Shown here piece by piece: positions 1-5,523 of a stretch of DNA of 5,523 bases (position 1 is the stretch's first letter; the number at the start of each line of letters is the position of its first letter). A program made the translations under genes and the position numbers. The notes below the pieces were generated by a model. That model made no database searches, was not told the DNA's origin, and saw only the letters and a list, made by a program, of their open reading frames with translations. This DNA is from Pseudomonadota bacterium (GTDB lineage: Bacteria > Pseudomonadota > Gammaproteobacteria > Steroidobacterales > Steroidobacteraceae): assembly GCA_021779875.1 (NCBI GenBank), contig JAJXZV010000028.1:1-5523 (forward strand). The letters run 5' to 3'.

Positions 1-810
1 CGAGGCGCCGGCCGTGACCCCGACGCTGCCCTTGCCCTCGAACCAGGCGCGCTCGAGGTGCTCCGGTCCGTCGACCAGGTAGCCGGGGATGCGGGCCTTG
101 TCGGCCATCTCGCGCAGGCGGTTCGAGTTCGAGCTCGAGCGCGAGCCGACCACCACCAGCACGTCGACCCGGCCGATCAGCTCCTTGACCGCGTCCTGGC
201 GGTTCTGGGTGGCGTAGCAGATGTCCTCCTTCACGGGGGCCTTGAGCCCCGGGAAGCGCGCGCGCAGCGCATCGACGATCGAGGCCGTGTCGTCGACCGA
301 GAGCGTGGTCTGGGTGACGAAGGCGAGGTGCGCGGGGTCGCGCACCACGGCGCGGGCCACGTCCTCGACGGTCTCGATCAGATAGATGCTGCCGCCGTGC
401 GCGGTGTCGAACTGGCCGATGGTGCCCTCCACCTCCGGGTGCCCGTGGTGGCCGATCAGGAACACCTCGCGCGCCTCGCGCGCGTAGCGGGTGACCTCCA
501 TGTGCACCTTGGTGACCAGCGGGCAGGTGGCGTCGAACACCCGCAGGCCGCGCCGCGCGGCCTCGTCCTGCACGGTGCGCGGCACGCCGTGGGCGCTGAA
601 GATCACGGTGGCGGCGTCCGGCACCTCGTCGAGCTCCTCGACGAACACCGCGCCGATGCCGCGCAGGCGGTCCACCACGTGCTTGTTGTGCACCACCTCG
701 TGGCGCACGTAGATGGGCGCGCCGAACAGGGCGATGGCGCGCTCGACGATGTCGATGGCCCGGTCGACGCCGGCACAGAAGCCGCGCGGATTGGCGAGCA
801 GGATTTTCAT
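1..810 (-). CDS. ispH: 4-hydroxy-3-methylbut-2-enyl diphosphate reductase (IspH/LytB), C-terminus cut by window edge
   Basis: Cytosolic [4Fe-4S] enzyme for the last step of the MEP isoprenoid pathway, turning HMBPP into IPP and DMAPP. The minus-strand translation begins [20 protein letters not shown] and stays open for 270 codons to the window edge. The three cluster cysteines are C12, C96 (DATCPLVTK) and C198 ([10 protein letters not shown]). Substrate-site residues seen are H41, H74 (SAHGVP), H124 and E126 (HPEVEGT), T168 ([10 protein letters not shown]), and the SSNSN stretch at 226-230. The visible end, GVTAGAS, matches the family's GVTAGAS motif, so S270 should be the last active-site serine. 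E. coli IspH is about 316 residues, so roughly 45 are missing. The ATG overlaps the lspA stop (ATGA), with a GAGG 11 bases upstream, so translation is probably coupled to lspA. Nothing looks broken. Confidence 0.97.
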   Translation of the reverse strand, partial: MKILLANPRGFCAGVDRAIDIVERAIALFGAPIYVRHEVVHNKHVVDRLRGIGAVFVEELDEVPDAATVIFSAHGVPRTVQDEAARRGLRVFDATCPLVTKVHMEVTRYAREAREVFLIGHHGHPEVEGTIGQFDTAHGGSIYLIETVEDVARAVVRDPAHLAFVTQTTLSVDDTASIVDALRARFPGLKAPVKEDICYATQNRQDAVKELIGRVDVLVVVGSRSSSNSNRLREMADKARIPGYLVDGPEHLERAWFEGKGSVGVTAGAS

Positions 811-1325
811 GGGTGTTTACGCCTCGATTCGAACAGGGCATCCAGCAACAGGCAGGCCGCGCCGACCGTGATGGCCGAGTCCGCGACGTTGAAGGCCGGA
901 AAATACGCCCCGTGCCAGTGAAAGTGAATGAAATCGACCACGGCGCCGAGCCGGATGCGGTCGACCACGTTGCCGAGCGCGCCGCCGAGCACCAGGGCGA
1001 GGCCGCCGGCGAGCAGCGCGGGGGCGCCGCGCGGCAGCCGGCACACCCACACCACGATCCCGGCGCTCACGCCGAGCGCGAGCCCGATGAACAGCCAGCG
1101 CTGCCAGCCGGAGGCGGAAGCCAGGAAGCTGAAGGCCGCCCCGACGTTGTGCATGCGCGTGATGTCGAGCACGGGCAGCACCCGGGTGAACTCGAACTCG
1201 CCGAAGTGGCGCACGATGTAGGCCTTGCTCGCCTGGTCGGCGAGCACCACCAGCGCGGACAGCAGCAGCCAGGCCGCCGCGCGGCCGCGCGCCGGGAGAT
1301 CACCCGTGGAAATCGAATCGCTCAT
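807..1325 (-). CDS. lspA: Lipoprotein signal peptidase (signal peptidase II, LspA)
   Basis: Inner-membrane aspartyl protease that removes the signal peptide from diacylglyceryl-modified prolipoproteins just before the lipobox cysteine; the family is the target of globomycin. The product is 172 residues, a usual length. Hydrophobic segments near 15-31, 76-95, 103-121 and 145-163 fit the four-helix topology. Conserved blocks are [10 protein letters not shown] (28-37), HNVGAAFSF (59-67), [14 protein letters not shown] (114-127), [10 protein letters not shown] (129-138) and [14 protein letters not shown] (142-155). The catalytic aspartates should be D131 and D149, by comparison with the D124/D143 pair of P. 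aeruginosa. The ATG at 1325 is chosen because it overlaps the ileS stop as ATGA and gives the family length; the frame stays open further upstream inside ileS, but that part is not LspA-like. It is followed directly by ispH, without the fkpB gene found here in E. coli. Confidence 0.97.
   Translation of the reverse strand: MSDSISTGDLPARGRAAAWLLLSALVVLADQASKAYIVRHFGEFEFTRVLPVLDITRMHNVGAAFSFLASASGWQRWLFIGLALGVSAGIVVWVCRLPRGAPALLAGGLALVLGGALGNVVDRIRLGAVVDFIHFHWHGAYFPAFNVADSAITVGAACLLLDALFESRRKHP
822..825 (-). promoter_or_regulatory. Weak ribosome binding site of ispH
   Basis: GAGG on the minus strand lies 11 bases before the ispH ATG at 810, within the end of lspA. The long spacing and the ATGA overlap suggest that ispH is translated mainly by coupling to lspA. 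Confidence 0.45.
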
Positions 1326-4156
1326 GCGAAATGGCGCTCCTCGCCCGGACCCTCGACGTTGACGACGCAGCGCGCGCACAGTTCCGGGTGCGCCGGGTCG
1401 CGGCCCACGTCGGCGCGCAGGTGCCAGCAGCGCACGCATTTCGGCTGCGCGCTCGGCACCACCTCGAGCCACACCCCCGGCTCGCTCGCCGGCACGCCGT
1501 GGGCGGACGGATCCTCGGCGGCCACCACCCGCGCCTGGCTGGTGATCAGCAGGAAGCGCAATTCGTCGCCGAGCGATGCGAGCCGCGCCGACTGCGCGGG
1601 GGGCGCGTACACGGTCACCTCGGCCTCGAGCGGCGCGCCGATCGAACCCGCGGCGCGCAGCCGCTCGAGCTCGAGCGCCACCGCGCTCTTCAGGGCGATC
1701 AGCGCCGGCCAGTCGATCTCGGCTTCACGCTCGGCGCCCACGGGCAGCGAGTGCCAGGTCTCGAGGAACACCGACTCGGCGCGGGCGCCGGGCAGGAAGG
1801 CCCAGGCCTCGTCCGCGGTGAAGCTCAGGATGGGCGCGAGCCAGCGCACCATGGCCTCGGCGATGTGATACATCGCGGTCTGCGCCGAGCGGCGCGGCGC
1901 GCTCCTCGCCCCGGTGGTGTACAGGCGGTCCTTGATGATGTCGAGGTAGAAACCGCCCAACTCGACCACGCAGAAGTTGTGCACCTTCTGGTAGATGTCG
2001 TGGAACTCGTAGTTGCGGTAGGCGGTGATCACGTCGTTCTGCAGCGCGAAGGCCTGCGAGATGGCCCAGCGGTCGATCGCCACGAGTTCCTGCCAGGGCA
2101 GCGCATCGGCGGCCGGATCGAAGCCGTGCAGGTTCCCGAGCAGGAAGCGCAGGGTGTTGCGCATGCGCCGGTAGGAGTCGGCCATGCGCCGGAGGATCTC
2201 GTCCGAGACGCTCATCTCGTTGGCGTAGTCGGTGGCCGCGATCCACAGGCGCACCACGTCCGCGCCGAGCGTGCCCGTGAGCTTCTGCGGCACCAGCACG
2301 TTGCCGATGGACTTGGACATCTTGCGGCCCTTCTCGTCCACGGTGAAGCCGTGCGTGAGCACGCCCCGGTAGGGCGCCCGGCCGTGCATGGCCACCGAGG
2401 TGAGCAGCGAGCTGTGGAACCAGCCGCGGTGCTGATCGGAGCCCTCGAGGTACAGGTCCGCCGGCGCGGTGATCTCCGGGCGGATCTGCGAGACGGCGTG
2501 GTGCACGACGCCCGAGTCGAACCACACGTCCATGACGTCGGTCGCCTTGTCGTAGTCGCCGGCCTCGGCGCCGAGCAGCGCCGCCGGATCGAGGTCGAAC
2601 CAGGCGTCGATGCCGTCCACCTCGACCAATTTCGCCACCTCCTCGATCAGCTCCTGGGTGCGCGGGTGCAGCTCGCCCGAGTGCTTGTGCACGAACAGCG
2701 GAATCGGCACGCCCCAGGTGCGCTGGCGCGACACGCACCAGTCGGGGCGGCCCGCGATCATGCCGCTGATGCGCTGCTCGCCCCAGGCGGGCATCCAGTC
2801 GACGTGCGCGATGGCCTCGAGCGCCGCCTTGCGCAGGCCCGCCTGGTCCATGCTGATGAACCACTGGGGCGTTGCGCGGAAGATCACCGGCGTCTTGTGG
2901 CGCCAGCAGTGCGGATAGGAGTGGTGGTAGGGCTCGCCCTTCAGCAGCGCGCCGCGCTCGGCGAGCACCTCGATGACGTGCGGGTTGGCCTCGAAGACCT
3001 CCTCGCCCTCGAAGTACGGCGTGCCCGGCAGGAAGCGCCCGTCGCCGCCCACCGGGTTCTCGACCTCGAGCTCGTAGCGGCGGCCGACCAGGTAGTCCTC
3101 GAGGCCGTGCCCCGGGGCCGTGTGCACGGCGCCTGTGCCCGCGTCCAGGGTCACGTGCTCACCGAGGATCACCGGCGAGCGCCGCTCGAGGAACGGGTGG
3201 CGCAGCGCCAGGTGCTCGAGCGCCGCGCCCTTGACCTCGCCGATCAGGTTCCACTGGACGACGCCCAGGATCTGCATGAGGGGCGCGACCCGCTCGCTCG
3301 CGACCACCAGCCGCTCGAGCCCCGCGCCCAGGTCGAATTCCACCAGCGCGTAGTCGAACACCGGGTGCACGCTGACCGCGCGGTTGGCGGGCAGCGTCCA
3401 GGGCGTCGTGGTCCAGATCGCGACCGAGGTCGGCGCCTCGCCGAGGACGCCGGCGCGCGCCGGCGCGGGGTCGAAGCCGAAGCGGCGCTCGAGCTCCGCC
3501 ACGTCCTCGACCGGGAAGCGCACGTAGATGCTCGGCGAGGTCCGGTCTTCGTACTCGACCTCCGCCTCGGCGAGCGCCGAGCGGCAGTTCAGGCACCAAT
3601 GCACGGGCTTGTAGCCCTTGTACACGTGGCCGTTGGCGATGATCTTGGCGAAGGCGCGCAGCTGCTCGGCCTCGAAGCGCGGCATCATGGTCAGGTACGG
3701 GTTCTGCCAGTCGCCGAGGACGCCGAGGCGCTTGAAGTCGGCGCGCTGGCCGTCGACCTGCTTCAGCGCATAGTCGCGGCAGGCGGCGCGAAAGGCCTTC
3801 GGCGCGATCTTCTGCCCGACCCGGCCATGGGTCTTCTCCACCTGCATCTCGATGGGCAGGCCGTGGCAGTCCCAGCCCGGCACGTAGGGCGCGTCGTAGC
3901 CGTCCAGGGTGCGCGACTTGACGATCACGTCCTTCAGGATCTTGTTCACCGCGTGGCCCAGGTGGATGCTGCCGTTCGCGTAGGGCGGCCCGTCGGTGAG
4001 CACGAACGGCGGCCGGCCCTTGGCGAGCGCGCGGATCCGGCCGTACAGGTCGCGCCGCTCCCAGGAGGCGAGCATCCGCGGCTCGGCGTTGGCGAGGTCC
4101 GCCTTCATCGGAAAGCCGGTGCTCGGCAGATTGATCGTGTTCTTGTAATCAGCCAC
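1322..4156 (-). CDS. ileS: Isoleucyl-tRNA synthetase, bacterial type with C-terminal zinc finger
   Basis: Cytosolic class Ia aminoacyl-tRNA synthetase that charges tRNA-Ile and edits misactivated valine. The product is 944 residues (E. coli about 938). Motifs in order: [12 protein letters not shown] (57-68, HIGH-type signature HLGH), [10 protein letters not shown] (94-103), [13 protein letters not shown] (248-260) and [16 protein letters not shown] (340-355) of the editing domain with D354 as the likely editing aspartate, [11 protein letters not shown] (476-486), DVWFDSG (543-549), [12 protein letters not shown] (569-580), and KMSKS (612-616). An anticodon-binding domain follows, then a zinc finger with C907, C910, C927 and C930. 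Start: GTG at 4156, because the protein then aligns from residue 1 with E. coli IleRS (DYK..NLP.TGFPM) and a GAGG lies 7 bases upstream. The frame is open further upstream, but that part lies inside ribF and is not IleRS-like. It overlaps ribF by 8 bases and lspA by 4. Motifs suggest the E. coli-like, type 1 enzyme. Confidence 0.98.
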   Translation of the reverse strand: MADYKNTINLPSTGFPMKADLANAEPRMLASWERRDLYGRIRALAKGRPPFVLTDGPPYANGSIHLGHAVNKILKDVIVKSRTLDGYDAPYVPGWDCHGLPIEMQVEKTHGRVGQKIAPKAFRAACRDYALKQVDGQRADFKRLGVLGDWQNPYLTMMPRFEAEQLRAFAKIIANGHVYKGYKPVHWCLNCRSALAEAEVEYEDRTSPSIYVRFPVEDVAELERRFGFDPAPARAGVLGEAPTSVAIWTTTPWTLPANRAVSVHPVFDYALVEFDLGAGLERLVVASERVAPLMQILGVVQWNLIGEVKGAALEHLALRHPFLERRSPVILGEHVTLDAGTGAVHTAPGHGLEDYLVGRRYELEVENPVGGDGRFLPGTPYFEGEEVFEANPHVIEVLAERGALLKGEPYHHSYPHCWRHKTPVIFRATPQWFISMDQAGLRKAALEAIAHVDWMPAWGEQRISGMIAGRPDWCVSRQRTWGVPIPLFVHKHSGELHPRTQELIEEVAKLVEVDGIDAWFDLDPAALLGAEAGDYDKATDVMDVWFDSGVVHHAVSQIRPEITAPADLYLEGSDQHRGWFHSSLLTSVAMHGRAPYRGVLTHGFTVDEKGRKMSKSIGNVLVPQKLTGTLGADVVRLWIAATDYANEMSVSDEILRRMADSYRRMRNTLRFLLGNLHGFDPAADALPWQELVAIDRWAISQAFALQNDVITAYRNYEFHDIYQKVHNFCVVELGGFYLDIIKDRLYTTGARSAPRRSAQTAMYHIAEAMVRWLAPILSFTADEAWAFLPGARAESVFLETWHSLPVGAEREAEIDWPALIALKSAVALELERLRAAGSIGAPLEAEVTVYAPPAQSARLASLGDELRFLLITSQARVVAAEDPSAHGVPASEPGVWLEVVPSAQPKCVRCWHLRADVGRDPAHPELCARCVVNVEGPGEERHFA
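1337..1342 (-). promoter_or_regulatory. Probable ribosome binding site of lspA
   Basis: GAGGAG on the minus strand lies 11 bases before the lspA ATG at 1325, within the end of ileS. The spacing is somewhat long, so re-initiation at the ATGA overlap probably adds to lspA translation. Confidence 0.55.
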
Positions 4157-5087
4157 TGGCCACCCTCGACAACAGATCGCGCGCGCGGGCCGCGTCGACC
4201 CGCATTTGAATCGACATCGCATCCAAGGAATCGAACTTGACCTCGTCGCGCAACTTGGCGACGAACTCGACCTCGATCGTGCGGCCGTACAGGTCGCCGT
4301 CGAAATCGAACACATGCACCTCGAGCAGCGGCTCGACGCCGTTCACGGTGGGCCGGGTGCCGAGGCTCGCCACCGCGTCGCGCGGCCCGGGCCCGATGCC
4401 GTGCACCCGCACCGCGAGCACGCCCCAGAGCGGCGACTTGCGCCGCATGAGCCGCAGGTTCGCGGTCGGAAACCCGAGCGTGCGCCCGAGCCTCTGGCCG
4501 CGCACCACCCTGCCCATCATACGATAGCGGCGCCCCAGCAGGCGCGCCGCGCCCTCGCAGTCGCCCCGCTCCAGCCGTTCGCGCACCGCGGTGCTGCTCA
4601 CGCGCACGCCGTCGGCGAGGAACGGCGCGATCTGCTCGACCTCGAACCCCTGGCGCCGGCCGGCGGCGCGCAGCGACTCGATGGTGCCGGCGGCGCGCGC
4701 GCCGTAGCGAAAATCGTCCCCGACCACGACGTGCCGGGCGCCCAGGCCCGCGACGATCAGCTCATCGACGAAGCACTCGGGCGGCATGGCGCGCATGCGC
4801 GCATCGAAGGCGAGCGTCACCAGCCGCTCGACCCCCAGGGCGCGCAGCAGCAGGTACTTCTCGCGCCAGCGGGTCAGCCGCGGCGGCGCGCCGGCCGGAT
4901 CGATGAACTCCTTGGAGCTCGGCTCGAACACCAGCACGGTCGATGGGCCGCCGAGCGCCGCCGCGCGCGACTCGAGCACCTCGATCATGCGCTGATGGCC
5001 GAGATGCACGCCGTCGTAATTGCCCACGGTGACCGCGCAGCCGCGCTCGAGACGGCGCAGGTTATGAAGACCGCGTACTAGTTGCAT
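4149..5087 (-). CDS. ribF: Bifunctional riboflavin kinase / FAD synthetase
   Basis: Cytosolic enzyme that phosphorylates riboflavin to FMN and then adenylylates FMN to FAD. It has 312 residues, against about 313 in E. coli. The N-terminal nucleotidyltransferase domain (about 1-185) shows [10 protein letters not shown] (22-31, with the H28/H31 HxGH pair), [10 protein letters not shown] (121-130) and [10 protein letters not shown] (162-171). The C-terminal kinase domain (about 186-312) shows [10 protein letters not shown] (201-210, PTAN motif), [10 protein letters not shown] (241-250) and [15 protein letters not shown] (254-268), with E256 as the likely catalytic base. The ATG at 5087 gives [10 protein letters not shown], which aligns with E. 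coli MKLIRGIHNL from residue 1. Small departures: Y24 where F is usual, and FEPSSKEF at 54-61 where the family usually has FEP(H/Q)P. It is the first gene of the four-gene operon, and its stop overlaps the ileS start. No Shine-Dalgarno sequence precedes it. Confidence 0.97.
   Translation of the reverse strand: MQLVRGLHNLRRLERGCAVTVGNYDGVHLGHQRMIEVLESRAAALGGPSTVLVFEPSSKEFIDPAGAPPRLTRWREKYLLLRALGVERLVTLAFDARMRAMPPECFVDELIVAGLGARHVVVGDDFRYGARAAGTIESLRAAGRRQGFEVEQIAPFLADGVRVSSTAVRERLERGDCEGAARLLGRRYRMMGRVVRGQRLGRTLGFPTANLRLMRRKSPLWGVLAVRVHGIGPGPRDAVASLGTRPTVNGVEPLLEVHVFDFDGDLYGRTIEVEFVAKLRDEVKFDSLDAMSIQMRVDAARARDLLSRVASG
4164..4167 (-). promoter_or_regulatory. Ribosome binding site of ileS
   Basis: GAGG on the minus strand lies 7 bases before the GTG at 4156, inside the last codons of ribF. 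It supports GTG as the ileS start. A ribosome ending ribF at 4149 passes over both, so coupling of ileS to ribF is likely. Confidence 0.7.
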
Positions 5088-5109
5088 GGCGAAAGCCGTT
5101 CAGTATACG
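5082..5109 (+). promoter_or_regulatory. Possible weak upstream promoter for rpsT
   Basis: TTGCAT (5082-5087) and TATACG (5104-5109), 16 bases apart, resemble a poor sigma-70 promoter pointing toward rpsT. It would start about 97 bases before the main rpsT promoter. E. coli rpsT has two promoters roughly 90 bases apart, which is the main reason to list it. The -10 shares the GTATAC palindrome with the ribF -10 on the other strand. Both boxes are weak matches. Confidence 0.2.
5102..5107 (-). promoter_or_regulatory. Candidate -10 element for the ribF operon
   Basis: Read on the minus strand the sequence is TATACT, one mismatch from TATAAT. The first base of ribF lies 14 bases downstream of it. 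The predicted start near 5095 would leave a leader of only about 8 bases. No -35 box is recognisable: the position 17 bases upstream reads CCGGGC. There is no TGn extension either. The promoter may need an activator, or the real start may lie elsewhere. Confidence 0.45.
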
Positions 5110-5118
5110 CGACTTCGC

Positions 5119-5130
5119 CCGGGCGCCCGG
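5119..5130. repeat. 12-base perfect palindrome upstream of ribF
   Basis: CCGGGCGCCCGG is its own reverse complement. It covers about -24 to -35 relative to the predicted ribF start, where a regulator could block or assist polymerase. Base composition alone makes such palindromes common here, so operator function is not claimed. Confidence 0.25.
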
Positions 5131-5159
5131 CGCCCCGCGGCCCTGCTCCGGCGCCCCGC
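5127..5159. repeat. 12-base direct repeat in the intergenic region
   Basis: CCGGCGCCCCGC occurs at 5127-5138 and again at 5148-5159, a 21-base step or about two helical turns. The repeat is exact. In a block made almost only of G and C, a chance pair of this length is quite possible, so any role as a protein site is uncertain. Confidence 0.35.
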
Positions 5160-5177
5160 CCGCCGCCCGGCCGCGGA

Positions 5178-5206
5178 TTGACAAGCCAGCGGCTTTTACG
5201 CAAACT
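5178..5206 (+). promoter_or_regulatory. rpsT sigma-70 promoter with GC-rich discriminator
   Basis: A perfect -35 box TTGACA (5178-5183) is followed, after 17 bases, by CAAACT (5201-5206), a weak -10 that keeps the important second A and last T. GCGCGG (5207-5212) then forms a G+C-only discriminator, putting the predicted start near 5213 and giving a leader of about 61 bases. A consensus -35, a weak -10 and a GC-rich discriminator are typical of ribosomal promoters under ppGpp/DksA control. That regulation is inferred from the layout, not shown. Confidence 0.75.
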
Positions 5207-5220
5207 GCGCGGCTCTTTGG

Positions 5221-5238
5221 GAGGCTCCCCGGAGCCTC
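5221..5238 (+). promoter_or_regulatory. Hairpin in the rpsT 5' leader
   Basis: GAGGCTC (5221-5227) pairs perfectly with GAGCCTC (5232-5238) around the four-base loop CCCG. It lies about 8 bases after the predicted transcription start and 35 bases before the TTG. No T-tract follows, so it is not an intrinsic terminator. The 5' arm, extended to GAGGCTCC, can also pair with GGAGTCTC (5262-5269), which contains the GGAG of the ribosome binding site. The hairpin therefore competes with a structure that would hide that site. A role in S20 autoregulation is a guess from position and gene identity. Confidence 0.6.
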
Positions 5239-5257
5239 GTCGACGGCTGTGCAATCT

Positions 5258-5265
5258 GGAAGGAG
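5258..5265 (+). promoter_or_regulatory. Ribosome binding site of rpsT
   Basis: GGAAGGAG is a strong Shine-Dalgarno sequence 8 bases before the TTG at 5274. It fixes that non-ATG start. Its GGAG is also part of the segment that can pair with the 5' arm of the upstream hairpin. Confidence 0.85.
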
Positions 5266-5273
5266 TCTCGAGC

Positions 5274-5523
5274 TTGGCGAACACGAAATCCGCGGAGAAG
5301 GCGGCCCGACAATCGACGAAGCATCGCGCCCGCAACGACGCCCTCACCTCTAAGCTGCGCAGCGCCATCCGCAAGGCGAACCTCGCCCTGAAGGCCGGCA
5401 AGCACGACGACGCGGCCGCGGCGCTCGCGCTCGCGACCCCGATCATCGACGGCATGGTCAACAAGGGCATCATTCACCGCAACAAGGCCGCTCGGCACAA
5501 GAGCCGCCTGACCAAGCAGGTGC
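5274..5523 (+). CDS. rpsT: 30S ribosomal protein S20, TTG start, last few codons cut by window edge
   Basis: Small basic protein that binds 16S rRNA during 30S assembly. Eighty-three codons are visible, from MANTKSAEKAARQSTKHRAR to KQV; E. coli S20 has 87 residues, so only a few are missing. The signature near the C-terminus, KGIIHRNKAARHKSRLTKQ (64-82), matches E. coli KGLIHKNKAARHKANLT. The start is TTG: the protein aligns from residue 1 (MAN.KSA.KAA) and a strong GGAAGGAG sits 8 bases upstream. E. coli rpsT also starts at UUG, and there the weak start is part of S20 autoregulation (established knowledge); similar control here is inference. The gene is divergent from ribF and has its own promoter and a structured leader. 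Confidence 0.96.
   Translation, partial: MANTKSAEKAARQSTKHRARNDALTSKLRSAIRKANLALKAGKHDDAAAALALATPIIDGMVNKGIIHRNKAARHKSRLTKQV

Larger units (their letters stand above)
5116..5176. other. G+C-only block between the divergent promoters
   Basis: Of 61 bases, 59 are G or C; the exceptions are T5144 and T5147. The block fills the space between the ribF -10 element and the rpsT -35 box. It encodes no recognisable protein. It contains a 12-base palindrome and a 12-base direct repeat. Part of it would serve as the -35 region of ribF, which explains why no -35 box is seen there. Confidence 0.6.

Noticed and set aside
123..149. Repeated TCGAG-type units within ispH
   Set aside because: They encode the conserved serine-rich [11 protein letters not shown] segment through repeated TCG/AGC codons, so the repetition follows from the protein.
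58..921. Plus-strand open frame opposite ispH and the end of lspA
   Set aside because: Same cause: it mirrors ispH codons in register, and its translation is low-complexity and unlike a real protein.
1326..1472. N-terminal extension of LspA by about 49 residues
   Set aside because: The added residues come from an alternate frame of ileS, are Arg/Ala/Gly-rich and are not part of LspA. The ATGA start gives the usual length.
813..1868. Plus-strand open frame opposite lspA and the end of ileS
   Set aside because: In register with lspA codons, and it crosses two real genes. No motif is recognisable.
1331..4240. 969-codon open frame on the plus strand opposite ileS
   Set aside because: It is in codon register with ileS and stays open only because ileS lacks TTA, CTA and TCA codons. 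The translation is rich in R, A, H, V and D and resembles no protein family. ileS itself has every expected motif.
4200..4260. Possible ileS promoter within the 3' end of ribF
   Set aside because: The stretch is a little less GC-rich and contains TTGCGC and TTGGAT, but no -10 hexamer sits at a proper spacing from either.
4206..5081. Plus-strand open frame opposite ribF
   Set aside because: It ends exactly at the complement of the CTA in ribF codon 3, as expected for a shadow. ribF is clearly the gene.
5221..5238. Intrinsic terminator before rpsT
   Set aside because: The stem is real but has no T-tract after it, and it lies inside the leader just upstream of the gene.
5088..5273. FMN riboswitch upstream of ribF
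   Set aside because: The predicted leader is far too short and the conserved RFN-element segments are not present.
5078..5498. Minus-strand open frames across the intergenic region and rpsT
   Set aside because: They lie opposite S20, which matches its family along its whole visible length, and have no recognisable content.

Overview
The window looks like a housekeeping locus from a GC-rich gammaproteobacterium. Third codon positions are almost all G or C. The order rpsT | ribF-ileS-lspA-ispH, with rpsT divergent, matches the conserved gammaproteobacterial rpsT/ribF/ileS/lspA/ispH neighbourhood. The proteins read as close relatives of the E. coli and Pseudomonas families by recalled motifs. 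I cannot name the genus. No mobile element, CRISPR array, tRNA, rRNA or defence gene is visible, and I do not think the window holds a new multi-gene system.

Layout: positions 1-5087 are filled by four genes on the minus strand, transcribed right to left: ribF (5087-4149), ileS (4156-1322, GTG start), lspA (1325-807) and ispH (810 to beyond position 1, C-terminus missing). Every junction overlaps, by 8, 4 and 4 bases, so the four form one tightly coupled operon. The gene fkpB, which sits between lspA and ispH in E. coli, is absent. A 186-base divergent intergenic region (5088-5273) follows. It holds a -10-like element for ribF, a 61-base block that is almost pure G+C, a strong TTGACA-type promoter for rpsT, and an rpsT leader with a hairpin. 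From 5274 to the right edge runs rpsT on the plus strand, starting at TTG and lacking only its last few codons.

The genes supply basic cell functions: RibF makes FMN and FAD, IleRS charges tRNA-Ile, LspA matures lipoproteins in the inner membrane, IspH completes isoprenoid precursor synthesis with an iron-sulfur cluster, and S20 is a small-subunit ribosomal protein.

The points most worth a second look are in the intergenic region. The rpsT leader can form two mutually exclusive helices, one of which would hide the Shine-Dalgarno sequence. The ribF start has no Shine-Dalgarno sequence, but its first codons are unusually poor in G+C at third positions.
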